A stretch of 64,000 nt of DNA from JAFCUW01 sp049898325 (GTDB taxonomy: Bacteria; Pseudomonadota; Gammaproteobacteria; Burkholderiales; Burkholderiaceae_D), in the NCBI RefSeq assembly GCF_049898325.1, contig NZ_JAFCXL010000003.1, positions 186,001 to 250,000 on the forward strand, written 5' to 3'. Within the stretch, counting starts at the first letter, position 1. Every line of letters begins with the position of its first letter. This document shows positions 8,093 through 16,649 of this stretch, piece after piece. Both the position numbers and the translations under genes were made by a program. Below the pieces are notes generated by a model. That model did no database searches and was not told where the DNA came from. It saw only the letters and a list, made by a program, of their open reading frames with translations.

Positions 8093-8905
8093 TTAGCGGC
8101 GCGGCCGCCGCCACGCATGGCGGCCGATCAGCCAGGCCAGTACCAGCCGCACCAGCAGGCGGTTGCGCAGCGCGCCGCCCACGCCGGGGTGGCGCGCCAG
8201 CCAGCGCTGCACGGCCAGCGCGCGGACCGGCGGCGTTTCGGCGTCGTCGGCGAGCGGGGCGCGCACGGCGAACACGATGCGGTTGTTGCCGGCCACCCCG
8301 GCCAGGCGGGCCACGCGGCCGCCGAACACCAGCGCCAGCCGGCCCAGCATGGGACCGTACTGGGGGTCGTAGCTGAAGATGTTCGCCACCAGCACGCCGC
8401 CGTCGACCAGCGCGCGCCGGCAGTGGGCATAAAAGCGCGACGACACCAGCGCCGGCGGCAGGCCGGCCGCGTCGAAGCCGTCCAGCACCAGCACGTCGAC
8501 GGCGCCGGCCAGGCCGGCGATGTAGGCGCAGGCGTCGCCATGGACGACCTGGAAGCGGGCATCGTCGGGCGGCACGCAAAACTGTTCGCGCAGGGCGATC
8601 ACGTCGGCGCGCAGTTCGACGACGGTGATGCGGGTGTCGGGGAAATGGCGGTGGCAGAACTTGGCCAGTGAACCACCGCCCAGGCCGACCATCAGGATGT
8701 GGCGGGGGCGCGGCACGAACAGGGCGAACAGCATCATTGCCCGCACATAGGCCAGCATCAGGCGCGCCGGGCGCGACAGACGCATTTGGCTTTGCACTTC
8801 GCCGGGGCGGAAGGCCAGCGTGCGGATGTCGCCCGTGGTCGTCACCAGCGGGGCGCCAGCGGCAACCGGCCGGACGGGTGGGGAGCGCGAAGGGGACGGG
8901 GCCAT
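8093..8905 (-). CDS. Spermidine synthase-like methyltransferase-fold protein
   Basis: About 270 residues from ATG 8905. The core resembles polyamine synthases: a glycine-rich motif GLGGGSLAKF, acidic VVELRADVI at the end of beta2, HGDACAYI, and VLVLDGFDAAGLP with the D in the active-site region. The C-terminal 50 residues are basic and hydrophobic. Solitary proteins of this type are often labelled spermidine synthase, but many are not polyamine enzymes and the substrate is not known. A TATACT hexamer lies 6 nt before the ATG and there is no ribosome site, suggesting a leaderless mRNA. Confidence 0.75.
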   Translation of the reverse strand: MAPSPSRSPPVRPVAAGAPLVTTTGDIRTLAFRPGEVQSQMRLSRPARLMLAYVRAMMLFALFVPRPRHILMVGLGGGSLAKFCHRHFPDTRITVVELRADVIALREQFCVPPDDARFQVVHGDACAYIAGLAGAVDVLVLDGFDAAGLPPALVSSRFYAHCRRALVDGGVLVANIFSYDPQYGPMLGRLALVFGGRVARLAGVAGNNRIVFAVRAPLADDAETPPVRALAVQRWLARHPGVGGALRNRLLVRLVLAWLIGRHAWRRPRR

Positions 8906-9001
8906 TGCTGCAGTATAGGGCAAGCCGGCGCGGCGGCACCGGCGCCGCTTGTTGCGGCAGCACCGTTTCTGCTAAGCTGCTTCATCGCCTCTGGAGAAGC
9001 C

Positions 9002-9277
9002 ATGTTCCTCGACCACCCCACTCTGACCGCCACCAACAGCCAAACCGAACCGGACCGCATCGAGCGGCTCAACCGCGTGTATGGCTACGTCATGGCGCTG
9101 GCCGACCGCGACGGTCTCCTGCGGCTGGTGGAAAAAGTCAGCCAGCTGCATGACCACAAGGGCACCCTGATCGTGTTCTGGATCGACGCCCCGGATGAGT
9201 CCGAGAAAGCCCTGTTCAGCGTGGCCTGGGGCAGCCGCATCGGCGATGGCACCAGCAACGTCGAACACGAAATCTGA
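9002..9277 (+). CDS. Small conserved hypothetical protein
   Basis: 91 residues. The start at 9002 is chosen for its GGAG ribosome site (CTGGAGAAGCC). A possible promoter TTGTTG-18-TAAGCT lies at 8949-8978. The protein has a helical N-terminus (DRIERLNRVYGYVMALADRD) and a beta-type C-terminal half (GTLIVFWIDAPDESEKALFSVAWGS-like). It is soluble with no known motif. It precedes the membrane GGDEF gene by 11 nt, so the two are probably cotranscribed. Confidence 0.7.
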   Translation: MFLDHPTLTATNSQTEPDRIERLNRVYGYVMALADRDGLLRLVEKVSQLHDHKGTLIVFWIDAPDESEKALFSVAWGSRIGDGTSNVEHEI

Positions 9278-9288
9278 GCGGGCGCGGC

Positions 9289-10449
9289 GTGGACATTTCG
9301 ACCATGCTGCTGGCGCTGGCGCTGGGCAACCTGAGCCTGTCGGCCGCGCTGTTTTTTTTCGAGCATGGCCGCGCCCAGTCGACCGCCATGCGCACCTGGG
9401 GCAGCGCGCGCCATTTGCAGGGCGCCGCCTGGCTGCTGCTGTACCTGCGCCTGGGCGGCATCCTGCCCGACGCGCTCTGCATCCCGCTTGGCTATTGCCT
9501 GCTGTTTGTCGGCGTCGCCCTGGAGGCGGGCGCCCTGTGGGAGGCCAATGGCAAGCCGCAGTGGCGGCGTGCCACGCTGTGGGCGCTGGTGCTGGCGGTG
9601 TGCCTGTTCGTGGCCTGTTACGCCATCGATCCGGGCCCCTTGCGGCAGCTCGCCGGCACCCTGATCCTGGGCGCCGCCTACCTGTCGTCAGCGGCCGCAT
9701 TTGCCTGGAACTGGCGCGGCGCCAGCCTGCTGCGCCGCTTCCTCGCCGTGACGGTGGGCGTGCTGGCGCTGCTGGTGGCCGCGCGCGCCCTGATGGTGCT
9801 GGTCGCGCCCGGTGGCTGGGGCTGGATCAGCAATGGCCTGCTGCAGCTGTGGTCCTCGGTGGCGTTCTACCTGCTCATGCTGCTGGGCGCCTTCGGCTTC
9901 CTGCTGCTGGGCCGCGAGCGCCTGCAGCAGGATCTTGATCGCCTCGAAGTGATCGACGTCACCACCGACGTGCCGAACCGGCGCGGCTTCTTCATGGCCC
10001 TGGCGCCCTGGCTGGCGCTGGCGCGCCGCCCCGGCGTGCCGACCGCGCTGGTGGTGTTCGACCTGGACAATTTCAAGCGCGTCAACGACAGTTACGGCCA
10101 CGCCGCCGGCGACACCGCCCTGCGCGCCGTGATCGACGTCTGCAAGCATCACCTGCGCGAAGCCGACCAGCTGGGCCGCCTGGTCGGCCTCGAATTCGCC
10201 ATTCTGCTGCCGCGCACCGAGCTGCCCGCCGCCTTGCTCGTGGCCGAGCGGATCCGCGCGGCGGTGGCCGCCACGCCGGCCAAGAGTGCGCGCGCCATGG
10301 TGGCCGTCACGGCCAGCTTTGGCGTGACGCTCGTGCGCGCCGACGACAGCACCACCAGCCTGTTCAAGCGCGCCGACGAGGCCCTGCAGGCGGCCAAGCA
10401 GGCCGGCCGCAATTGCGTGGTGGCCGCCAATGAGCAGCAAACCATTTAG
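9289..10449 (+). CDS. Membrane GGDEF-domain protein with degenerate active site
   Basis: 386 residues from a GTG at 9289 (an ATG at 9304 is possible). The N-terminal 215 residues contain six or seven hydrophobic segments, then a short coiled coil and a GGDEF domain (about 225-380). The metal-binding region is conserved (FDLDNFKRVNDSYGHAAGD), but the signature loop reads VGLEF instead of GG(D/E)EF, replacing the first Gly and the Asp/Glu that bind metal and transition state. It is therefore probably not a working cyclase and may act as a receptor or scaffold. It is immediately downstream of a small gene. Confidence 0.85.
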   Translation: MDISTMLLALALGNLSLSAALFFFEHGRAQSTAMRTWGSARHLQGAAWLLLYLRLGGILPDALCIPLGYCLLFVGVALEAGALWEANGKPQWRRATLWALVLAVCLFVACYAIDPGPLRQLAGTLILGAAYLSSAAAFAWNWRGASLLRRFLAVTVGVLALLVAARALMVLVAPGGWGWISNGLLQLWSSVAFYLLMLLGAFGFLLLGRERLQQDLDRLEVIDVTTDVPNRRGFFMALAPWLALARRPGVPTALVVFDLDNFKRVNDSYGHAAGDTALRAVIDVCKHHLREADQLGRLVGLEFAILLPRTELPAALLVAERIRAAVAATPAKSARAMVAVTASFGVTLVRADDSTTSLFKRADEALQAAKQAGRNCVVAANEQQTI

Positions 10450-10462
10450 TCTTTTTACGCGG

Positions 10463-10496
10463 TCGTCATCAAGCTGTCATCTGGCCCTGTTACAGT
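10463..10496 (+). promoter_or_regulatory. Candidate Pho box and -10 upstream of ppx
   Basis: Two half-sites with the 11-bp period of PhoB sites: TCGTCAT (10463-10469), CAAG, CTGTCAT (10474-10480). The second matches the CTGTCAT consensus exactly and the first in five of seven positions. A -10-like TACAGT (10491-10496) lies exactly 10 bp downstream, the geometry of PhoB-activated promoters where the box replaces the -35. The leader to the ppx ATG would be about 50 nt. Confidence 0.55.
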
Positions 10497-10551
10497 AATA
10501 CGGTTATGACGCCACGCCCGAGCGGCGCCGCGCAGTCAAACGAGGATGCCC

Positions 10552-12009
10552 ATGTACGCAGCAGTCGATCTAGGTTCAAACAGTTTTCGCCTGCATATCG
10601 GCAAGCACGACGGCGAGGCGATCCGCGTCGTCAAGAGCTTGCGCGAACCGATCCGCCTGGGCGCCGGGCTCGATAAATCGGGCAATTTAACGGCGCCGGC
10701 GATGCAAGCGGCATTAAATTGCCTCGCTTCGTTCCGCGCCGTGCTGGCGGGGTTTTCGCTCGACGCCGTGCGCGTGGTCGGCACGGCCGCGCTGCGCCTG
10801 GCCAACAACGCCGACCAGTTCCTGCCGCTCGCCGAGCAGGCCATCGGCCATCCCATCGAGATCATCTCGGGCGAGGAAGAAGGGCGCCTCATTTACATGG
10901 GCGTGGCCAACGCGCTGGCCGCCCCCAACGAGCGGCGCCTGGTGATCGATATCGGCGGCGGCTCCACCGAAGTCATCCTGGGAAAAGGCCTCGACATCGA
11001 GCGCGTCGAGTCATTCAGTGTCGGTACGGTGCGCCAGAGCCTGTCGTTTTTTCCCGGTGGTCGCATCGAGGCGGGCGCTTTTGAAGCGGCCATCCTGTCG
11101 GCGCGCAGCCAGTTCGAGGATGCCGCGCCGCCGTTTCACCGGCAGTTCTGGCGCAACGCCTATGGCTCCTCCGGCACCATCCGTTCGCTGGCCGAAGTCA
11201 TCACCCGCAACGGTATCGGCGACGGCCGCCTGAGCCTGGTTTCCCTGCAGGCGCTCAAGCAGCGCTTCATCGCCATCGGCGAGGTCGCCCGCATCGACCT
11301 GCCGGGTCTGAAGGCAGACCGCGCCGGCACCGTCATTGGTGGCCTGGCGATCCTCATCGCGGTGATGACGGAGATGGCGGTGGAGGTGCTGCTGCCGGTC
11401 GAGGCGGGCTTGCGCATGGGCGTCATGTGGGACCTGTACGCGCGCGCCATGCACCGCGACCGCCGCGACGAATCGGTGCGCGCGATGGTGGCGCAGTTTC
11501 ACGCCGATCCGCTGCGCGCCGAACAGGTGGCGGTGGAGGCGGGCGCCCTGTACGTCCAGCTCAAGCCAGCCGGCGACGGCTATGCCAAACTGCTCGACTG
11601 GAGCGCGCGCCTGCACGAAATCGGCATGCTGGTGTCGCACACGGGTTATCACAAGCACGCCGCCTACATCATTGAAAACGCCGATTTGCCGGGGTTCACC
11701 ACGCGCGAGCAAAAAGCCATGGCGCGCCTGGTGGTGGCGCAAAAGGGCAATCTGCGCAAGATCGGCGACGCCCTGAGCGAGCCCGATTTCGCCAAGGCGG
11801 TGCTGGCGCTGCGACTGGCGATCCTGTTGATGCACGCGCGCATCGAGGCCGATTTCACCGAACTGCGCGTGCGCATGAAAAGCCGTATCGAGCTCGACAT
11901 CCGGCGCGGCTGGGTGGTGCACCATCCGACCCTGTCGTACTGGATCGAGAAAGAGCGCGAGTGGTGGGATGAGGTGGACGTCGACTTCGTCGTCAGGATC
12001 GGTGCCTGA
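10552..12009 (+). CDS. ppx: Exopolyphosphatase / pppGpp phosphohydrolase (Ppx/GppA family)
   Basis: 485 residues. The ATG at 10552 is chosen because GAGG sits 5 nt upstream and MYAAVDLGSNSFRL is the usual N-terminus; an ATG at 10546 is also in frame. ASKHA-fold landmarks: VDLGSNSFRL (phosphate 1), catalytic region SGEEEGRLIY, and VIDIGGGSTEVI (phosphate 2). The C-terminal half has the HD-like helical domain (LHEIGMLVSHTGYHKHAAYII). Ppx hydrolyses polyphosphate from the end; GppA homologues also use pppGpp, and sequence alone does not separate them. Polyphosphate metabolism fits the candidate Pho box upstream. ppk is not in the window. Confidence 0.92.
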   Translation: MYAAVDLGSNSFRLHIGKHDGEAIRVVKSLREPIRLGAGLDKSGNLTAPAMQAALNCLASFRAVLAGFSLDAVRVVGTAALRLANNADQFLPLAEQAIGHPIEIISGEEEGRLIYMGVANALAAPNERRLVIDIGGGSTEVILGKGLDIERVESFSVGTVRQSLSFFPGGRIEAGAFEAAILSARSQFEDAAPPFHRQFWRNAYGSSGTIRSLAEVITRNGIGDGRLSLVSLQALKQRFIAIGEVARIDLPGLKADRAGTVIGGLAILIAVMTEMAVEVLLPVEAGLRMGVMWDLYARAMHRDRRDESVRAMVAQFHADPLRAEQVAVEAGALYVQLKPAGDGYAKLLDWSARLHEIGMLVSHTGYHKHAAYIIENADLPGFTTREQKAMARLVVAQKGNLRKIGDALSEPDFAKAVLALRLAILLMHARIEADFTELRVRMKSRIELDIRRGWVVHHPTLSYWIEKEREWWDEVDVDFVVRIGA

Positions 12010-12087
12010 CATGCTGGAAAATGCCGCTTGTCAAAAATAAAAAGCTATACTGTTTAATTCATTTATTGCCAACTTCCGGAGAGCCCG

Positions 12088-12702
12088 ATGCGCAAGCCTG
12101 CAAGCCCTAAAAAAACCACTACCACGCCAGAGACCAGCGTCGCCGCCAAGCCGGTGCCGAAAGCCGTCACACCGGCCCTCAAAGCCCCTGCCAAGCCGGT
12201 GGCCAAGCCAGCGCCGAAGCCGGCCGTGAAAGCGCCTGCGGCGGCATCAGCGGCGGCACCAGCGGCGGTGGCAAAGCCGGCGCCGAAGAGCGCCGCCAAG
12301 CCAGTGGCCGCCAAAACAGTGGCCGCCAAAACGGTGGCCGCCAAAACGGTGGCCGCCAAAGCGGTGGCGGTGAAAAAAGCCGACGTGAAAAAAACCGACG
12401 TGAAAAAAGTCGCTGCCAAGCCAGTGAAAGCGGCCAGGCCGAAAGCGGCGCCCGCCGAGGAGCCTGTGCGTGCCAAGGCGGCCGCTTCGACCCTGGTGCG
12501 CGACAGTTTCACCATGCCGGCGCACGAGTACGAAGTGCTGGGCAAAGTAAAAAAAGCCTGCCTGAAGGCGGGCTTTGAAATCAAGAAAAGTGAATTGCTG
12601 CGCATCGGCGTGGCCTTGATCAGCCAGATGGACATGGCCACCTTGCAGCGCGTGCTGGGCGACCTGCCGCAGCTGAAAACCGGGCGGCCGAAGAAAGTCT
12701 GA
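12088..12702 (+). CDS. Histone H1-like Lys/Ala/Pro-rich protein with conserved C-terminal domain
   Basis: 204 residues. Residues 1-130 are low complexity (Lys, Ala, Pro, Val), with PAKPVAKPAPKPAVKAPA-type runs and a perfect pentapeptide repeat V-A-A-K-T encoded by four 15-bp DNA repeats. This matches bacterial H1-like nucleoid proteins. The last 65 residues are a normal globular domain (RDSFTMPAHEYEVLGKVKKA ... LGDLPQLKTGRPKK) that probably folds as helices and ends in an AT-hook-like GRPKK. DNA binding is inferred. Repeat number is likely to vary between strains. Confidence 0.75.
   Translation: MRKPASPKKTTTTPETSVAAKPVPKAVTPALKAPAKPVAKPAPKPAVKAPAAASAAAPAAVAKPAPKSAAKPVAAKTVAAKTVAAKTVAAKAVAVKKADVKKTDVKKVAAKPVKAARPKAAPAEEPVRAKAAASTLVRDSFTMPAHEYEVLGKVKKACLKAGFEIKKSELLRIGVALISQMDMATLQRVLGDLPQLKTGRPKKV
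12304..12363 (+). repeat. Four tandem 15-bp repeats inside the H1-like gene
   Basis: Units of GTGGCCGCCAAAACG with single-base variants, four in a row. Each encodes Val-Ala-Ala-Lys-Thr/Ala. Two further imperfect 15-mers encoding (A/T)-D-V-K-K follow. The period is a multiple of three, so slippage changes protein length but not frame. Confidence 0.85.
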
Positions 12703-12730
12703 GCGGTGCCGGCGCCATGGGCGCCAGCGC

Positions 12731-12755
12731 GCAGGCCGCCGTCAAAGCGGCCTGC
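12731..12755. terminator. Hairpin between convergent genes
   Basis: GCAGGCCGC and GCGGCCTGC arms (9 bp, perfect) around a 7-nt loop. It sits between the stop at 12702 (+) and the stop at 12764 (-). It has no T-tract, so it may be a weak or Rho-assisted terminator or an mRNA end stabiliser serving both genes. Confidence 0.5.
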
Positions 12756-12763
12756 CGGGCGTC

Positions 12764-13051
12764 TCAATGCATCGAGGCGCTGGCCAGTTCTTTCAGGTCA
12801 CGAATACTGAGCTCCGATTTTTCATGCATGCGCAGCAAGATCGTCGCGCCCACCGCCAGCTTGCGGTGGCGGATCTTGCTGACGATCGGCGGTTGCACTT
12901 CCAGCACGCGGCACAGTTCCGCGTCATTTTTCAACTGCATTTTTTCAATCAGGGTGTCGAGCAGCCGGTTTGGCACAAAACTCGACGGTTCGAGCGCGCG
13001 CGCCCGGTTCATCGCTTCGATCAATTCCTGCTTTTTCTGTCGTACGTTCAT
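12764..13051 (-). CDS. Small helix-turn-helix-type regulator
   Basis: 95 residues from the ATG at 13051, which has GAGGA 5 nt upstream. The longer frame to 13177 adds an unconserved N-terminus. After a helical start the segment from about residue 35 (LDTLIEKMQLKNDAELCRVLEVQPPIVSKIRHRKL) has the spacing of an XRE/lambda-repressor HTH: A-x-L-C-R-x-L-x-V, then P-x-I-V-S-K-I-R as recognition helix. Target unknown. It is convergent with the H1-like gene. About 270 nt of AT-rich non-coding DNA upstream (13052-13318) may hold its promoter and operator. Confidence 0.75.
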   Translation of the reverse strand: MNVRQKKQELIEAMNRARALEPSSFVPNRLLDTLIEKMQLKNDAELCRVLEVQPPIVSKIRHRKLAVGATILLRMHEKSELSIRDLKELASASMH

Positions 13052-13318
13052 GGTGTCCTCACTTAACTCGAGCTGGCGCTTCGATTCGGGGCGCCTGACA
13101 ACATCATCACCCTGGTAGCGCATCGCCGTGCCATCGTTGCGACGTGGCGGCGAAGGCGTGCCCGTGAGTATTGTCATGCGCTTTTGATTGCATTGACCGC
13201 ACGGCGTTACATTGTGTGATTATTGCAGCCGCTTGGTTAATTGCAATAATACTAGTTTCATACTCTTTCGGCAGTTTTTCGAGGTACTATAATCACAAAT
13301 ACCCACTTTATCGTAACT

Positions 13319-13966
<648 letters not shown>

Positions 13967-14017
13967 GTTGGCGATCAAACAAACGTGAACCCCTACTTTT
14001 GTTTGGCTTGGTCAGGC

Positions 14018-14045
14018 AAAAATCCCCGGCGCAGCCGGGTTTTTT
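14018..14045. terminator. Rho-independent terminator after the phn operon
   Basis: CCCGGC-GCA-GCCGGG stem with TTTTTT on the plus-strand side and AAAAAT on the other. On the minus strand it lies about 125 nt after the last phnE stop, with no gene between, and is the likely end of the phn transcript. Confidence 0.75.
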
Positions 14046-14138
14046 GGGGGGCACGCACACCCGGGTCGGATCACAGATCGCCTCGGGGCGTGAGTCCGGC
14101 GATCTGCGCGCTCTCCGTATCGGGGGTGTCCCTGACCG

Positions 14139-14171
14139 ACCAGGCCAACGTAGGGGCCACGTTGGCCTGGT
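14139..14171. repeat. 13-bp perfect inverted repeat at the end of phnE
   Basis: ACCAGGCCAACGT and ACGTTGGCCTGGT around a 7-nt loop, starting directly after the phnE stop codon (14172-14174). On the minus strand there is no T-run after it. It could protect the 3 prime end of the transcript or work with the terminator at 14018. Confidence 0.65.
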
Positions 14172-14975
14172 TTATTTCGTGAGACTTCTGCGCAAGGCAA
14201 AACTGATGCCGTCCACCAGCGCCACCAGCAGCAGCATGGCGATGATCACGGTGGCAGCGTCCTGCATCTGGAACAGGGACAGATGATACTTGAGCATCTG
14301 GCCCAGGCCGCCCGCGCCCACCACGCCCAGCACGGCGGCGGCGCGGATGTTGTTCTCCCAGCGGTACAGGGTGTACGACAGCATCTGCGGCAAGGTCTGC
14401 TGGAAGGTGGCGTAGAAAAACGCCGGCAGCGCCTGCGCGCCGTTGGTGAGCAGGGTCTGCTGGGGCAGCGGTTCGGCGTTTTCCAGGGCGTCGGCGAACA
14501 GGCGCCCCAGCACGCCACTGGTATGCAAGGCCAGCGCCAGGGTGCCGCCGAACGGCCCCAGGCCCGCCGCCACCAGCATCATCGAGGCCCACACCAGCTC
14601 CGGAATCGAGCGCAGCACATTGAGCACGGCGCGCGTGGCCGCGCGCGGCGCGGCGCCGAACTTGCCTGCCGCCGGCAAGGCCAGCAGCAGGCCGGCGCCC
14701 ACCGCCAGCAGGGTGCCCAGCGCCGACATCGACAAGGTCTCGAGGGCCGCAGTGGCCGTCTTGCGCAGGAATGGCAGCGCCACTTCGGGCGGCGCGAAGC
14801 CGCCCAAAAATTCGGCCGTGCTGGCCCAGGCGCTGGCGGTGAAGAACTCGGCAAACTGCAGGGGCAGGCTGGCGAAGCTGGCCAGCACCAGCGCCAGCAG
14901 GCCCAGCATCAGGAACCAGGTCGACAGGTGGCGCCGCGGCGCCGGCGGCAGGGTTGGCTTGGCTGGCATGTTCAT
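14172..14975 (-). CDS. phnE: Phosphonate-type ABC transporter permease, second PhnE
   Basis: 267 residues with about six membrane segments. A conserved EAA-type loop is seen near the C-terminus (VLGVVGAGGLGQMLKYHLSLF), as in BPD-type permeases. Similarity to the upstream permease is visible in the RSIPELVWA and LLTNGAQALPAFFYA / LLTNGSGRLATLLYG stretches, so the two arose by duplication and probably form a heterodimer. The start overlaps the upstream permease stop by 4 nt (ATGA), indicating translational coupling. Inner membrane. Confidence 0.88.
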   Translation of the reverse strand: MNMPAKPTLPPAPRRHLSTWFLMLGLLALVLASFASLPLQFAEFFTASAWASTAEFLGGFAPPEVALPFLRKTATAALETLSMSALGTLLAVGAGLLLALPAAGKFGAAPRAATRAVLNVLRSIPELVWASMMLVAAGLGPFGGTLALALHTSGVLGRLFADALENAEPLPQQTLLTNGAQALPAFFYATFQQTLPQMLSYTLYRWENNIRAAAVLGVVGAGGLGQMLKYHLSLFQMQDAATVIIAMLLLVALVDGISFALRRSLTK

Positions 14976-15811
14976 CCCAGCCGCCGGCGCAGCATTTTCG
15001 ACACCACGTCGGCCAGCGCCACCAGCAGCACGAACACGATGAGCATCGTCGCCACTTCGCCGCCGGCCATGTTGCGGGTCGATTCATCCATGCGCTGACC
15101 GAGGCCGCCGGCGCCGACGAAGCCCATCACGGCCGAGCCGCGGATCGCGCACTCCCAGCGGTACACGCTGTAGGACACCAGTTCGGCGGCCGACTCGGGC
15201 AGGGCGCCGTACAGCAGCGTGGCCAGGCGGCCACTGCCGTTGGTAAGCAGGGTGTCGGCCGCGTGGGCGTCGGACGACTCGAGAATTTCGGCGTAGACCT
15301 TGCCCAGCATGCCGCTGTAGGTGAGGGCGATGGCCAGCACGCCGGCGGTGGGCCCCAGCCCGATGATGCGCACGAACAGCAGCGCCCACACCAGTTCGGG
15401 CACGCTGCGCAGCAGCACCAGCAGCCAGCGCACGAGCTGGCGCAGCAGGCGGGCGGCGGGGCGCATGCGGCCCGTGCCCAGCCGCGAAATGGACAGGCGC
15501 TCGGTGACGATCAGGGTGGCGGGAATGGCGCCCAGCAGGGCCAGCGTGAGGCCGGCGCTGGCCATGGCGACGGTCTGCCAGGTGTTGATCAGCACCAGGT
15601 GGAGAAATTCGGCGTCCAGTTGCGGATGCAGGAAGGCGGCGAGAAAGCGCCGGGTGGCCACCAGGCTTTGGGCGTCGAACAGCAGCCATGGCTTGAATTC
15701 GGCGTACACCAGCATGGGCCAGAGCAGCACTGCGAACAGCAGCGCCGCTTGCAGGCGCTGGCGCAGGGCGGGGTCGGGGGGCGCGCGGCGCGCCGGCAAT
15801 GCGGTGTTCAT
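14972..15811 (-). CDS. phnE: Phosphonate-type ABC transporter permease, first PhnE
   Basis: 279 residues from ATG 15811, 4 nt after the ATPase stop. A longer frame reading into phnC (to 15973) is rejected. It has six membrane segments and the permease loop VMGFVGAGGLGQRMDEST. It partners PhnC and the second PhnE. The PhnD/PhnC/PhnE family imports phosphonates, phosphite or phosphate esters. No C-P lyase or phosphonatase gene is in the window, so the imported compound is open. Confidence 0.88.
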   Translation of the reverse strand: MNTALPARRAPPDPALRQRLQAALLFAVLLWPMLVYAEFKPWLLFDAQSLVATRRFLAAFLHPQLDAEFLHLVLINTWQTVAMASAGLTLALLGAIPATLIVTERLSISRLGTGRMRPAARLLRQLVRWLLVLLRSVPELVWALLFVRIIGLGPTAGVLAIALTYSGMLGKVYAEILESSDAHAADTLLTNGSGRLATLLYGALPESAAELVSYSVYRWECAIRGSAVMGFVGAGGLGQRMDESTRNMAGGEVATMLIVFVLLVALADVVSKMLRRRLG

Positions 15812-15815
15812 GGTG

Positions 15816-16631
15816 TTACAGGCAGGCGCCGACGGCCAGTGGGGCGTCGGCCAGCAGCGCCGGTGGCGGCGGCGACGACAGCGCTTCGTTCTGGTACAGC
15901 GCGGCGATCTGGGCGTCGCTGACCTGCTCGCGCGGCAAATCGAACACGATACGGCCTGCGCGCAGGCCGACAATGCGGGGAAAGTGGGTGCGCGCGATGT
16001 CGACCTGGTGCAGGCTGCACACCAGCGTGGCGTTGCGCGCGCGCGCTTCCTGCTGCAGCGTGGCCAGGGTCAGCTGCGACAGGGTCGGGTCGAGCGCCGA
16101 CAAAGGCTCGTCGACCAAAAATGCGGTGGCGTTCGACAGCAGCAGGCGCGCCAGGCCGCAGCGCTGGCGTTCACCGCCCGACAGGCGATCGACGCGCGCA
16201 TACAGTTTGTCGCCCAGGCCAAAACGCTGCAGGGCGTCGAACGCAGCCTGCGGATCGGCCGGCTTGACGAGCGAGACCAGCGCCTGCCACAGCGTCCACT
16301 GTGGCAGGCGCGCCGCCAGCACCGCCGTCACCACGCGCTGGCGCGGGGGAAGTGGCGGCGTTTGCGGCGCCAGGCACTGGCGCGCGCGCAGGCGGTGGCG
16401 GGCCCCTTCGCTCAAGGCCCACGGGTCCTGGCCGAACACCTGCAGCACGCCGCTGTCGGGCGTGCGGGTGCACGACAAGGTCGCCAGCAAGGTGGTCTTG
16501 CCGGCGCCGGACGGGCCGATGATGGCCACCTGCTCGCCCTGGGCGACGACCAGATCGATCGCCTGCAGGGCCGGGGCGCCGTGGCCACCGGCCAGGTGAC
16601 GCACGGTTAACTGCTCGAGCCGGTAGGTCAT
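15816..16631 (-). CDS. phnC: Phosphonate-type ABC transporter ATPase PhnC
   Basis: 271 residues from ATG 16631. Walker A GPSGAGKTT, signature LSGGERQRCGLARLL, Walker B FLVDEPLSALD, H-loop CSLHQVDIA, matching the PhnC subgroup. The last 25 residues are a proline-rich tail (SSPPPPALL) not usual for the family. It lies between phnD (18 nt) and phnE (4 nt) in a tight four-gene operon. Confidence 0.9.
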   Translation of the reverse strand: MTYRLEQLTVRHLAGGHGAPALQAIDLVVAQGEQVAIIGPSGAGKTTLLATLSCTRTPDSGVLQVFGQDPWALSEGARHRLRARQCLAPQTPPLPPRQRVVTAVLAARLPQWTLWQALVSLVKPADPQAAFDALQRFGLGDKLYARVDRLSGGERQRCGLARLLLSNATAFLVDEPLSALDPTLSQLTLATLQQEARARNATLVCSLHQVDIARTHFPRIVGLRAGRIVFDLPREQVSDAQIAALYQNEALSSPPPPALLADAPLAVGACL

Positions 16632-16649
16632 CGCGATGCCTGTCAACGC

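Noticed and set aside
10474..10493. Second possible Pho half-site pair CTGTCAT ... CTGTTAC
   Set aside because: Period is 13 bp rather than 11; the TCGTCAT/CTGTCAT pair with the correct period is preferred.
13985..14182. 65-codon plus-strand frame between the ABC ATPase and phnE
   Set aside because: It spans a terminator hairpin and has no ribosome site; not a gene.
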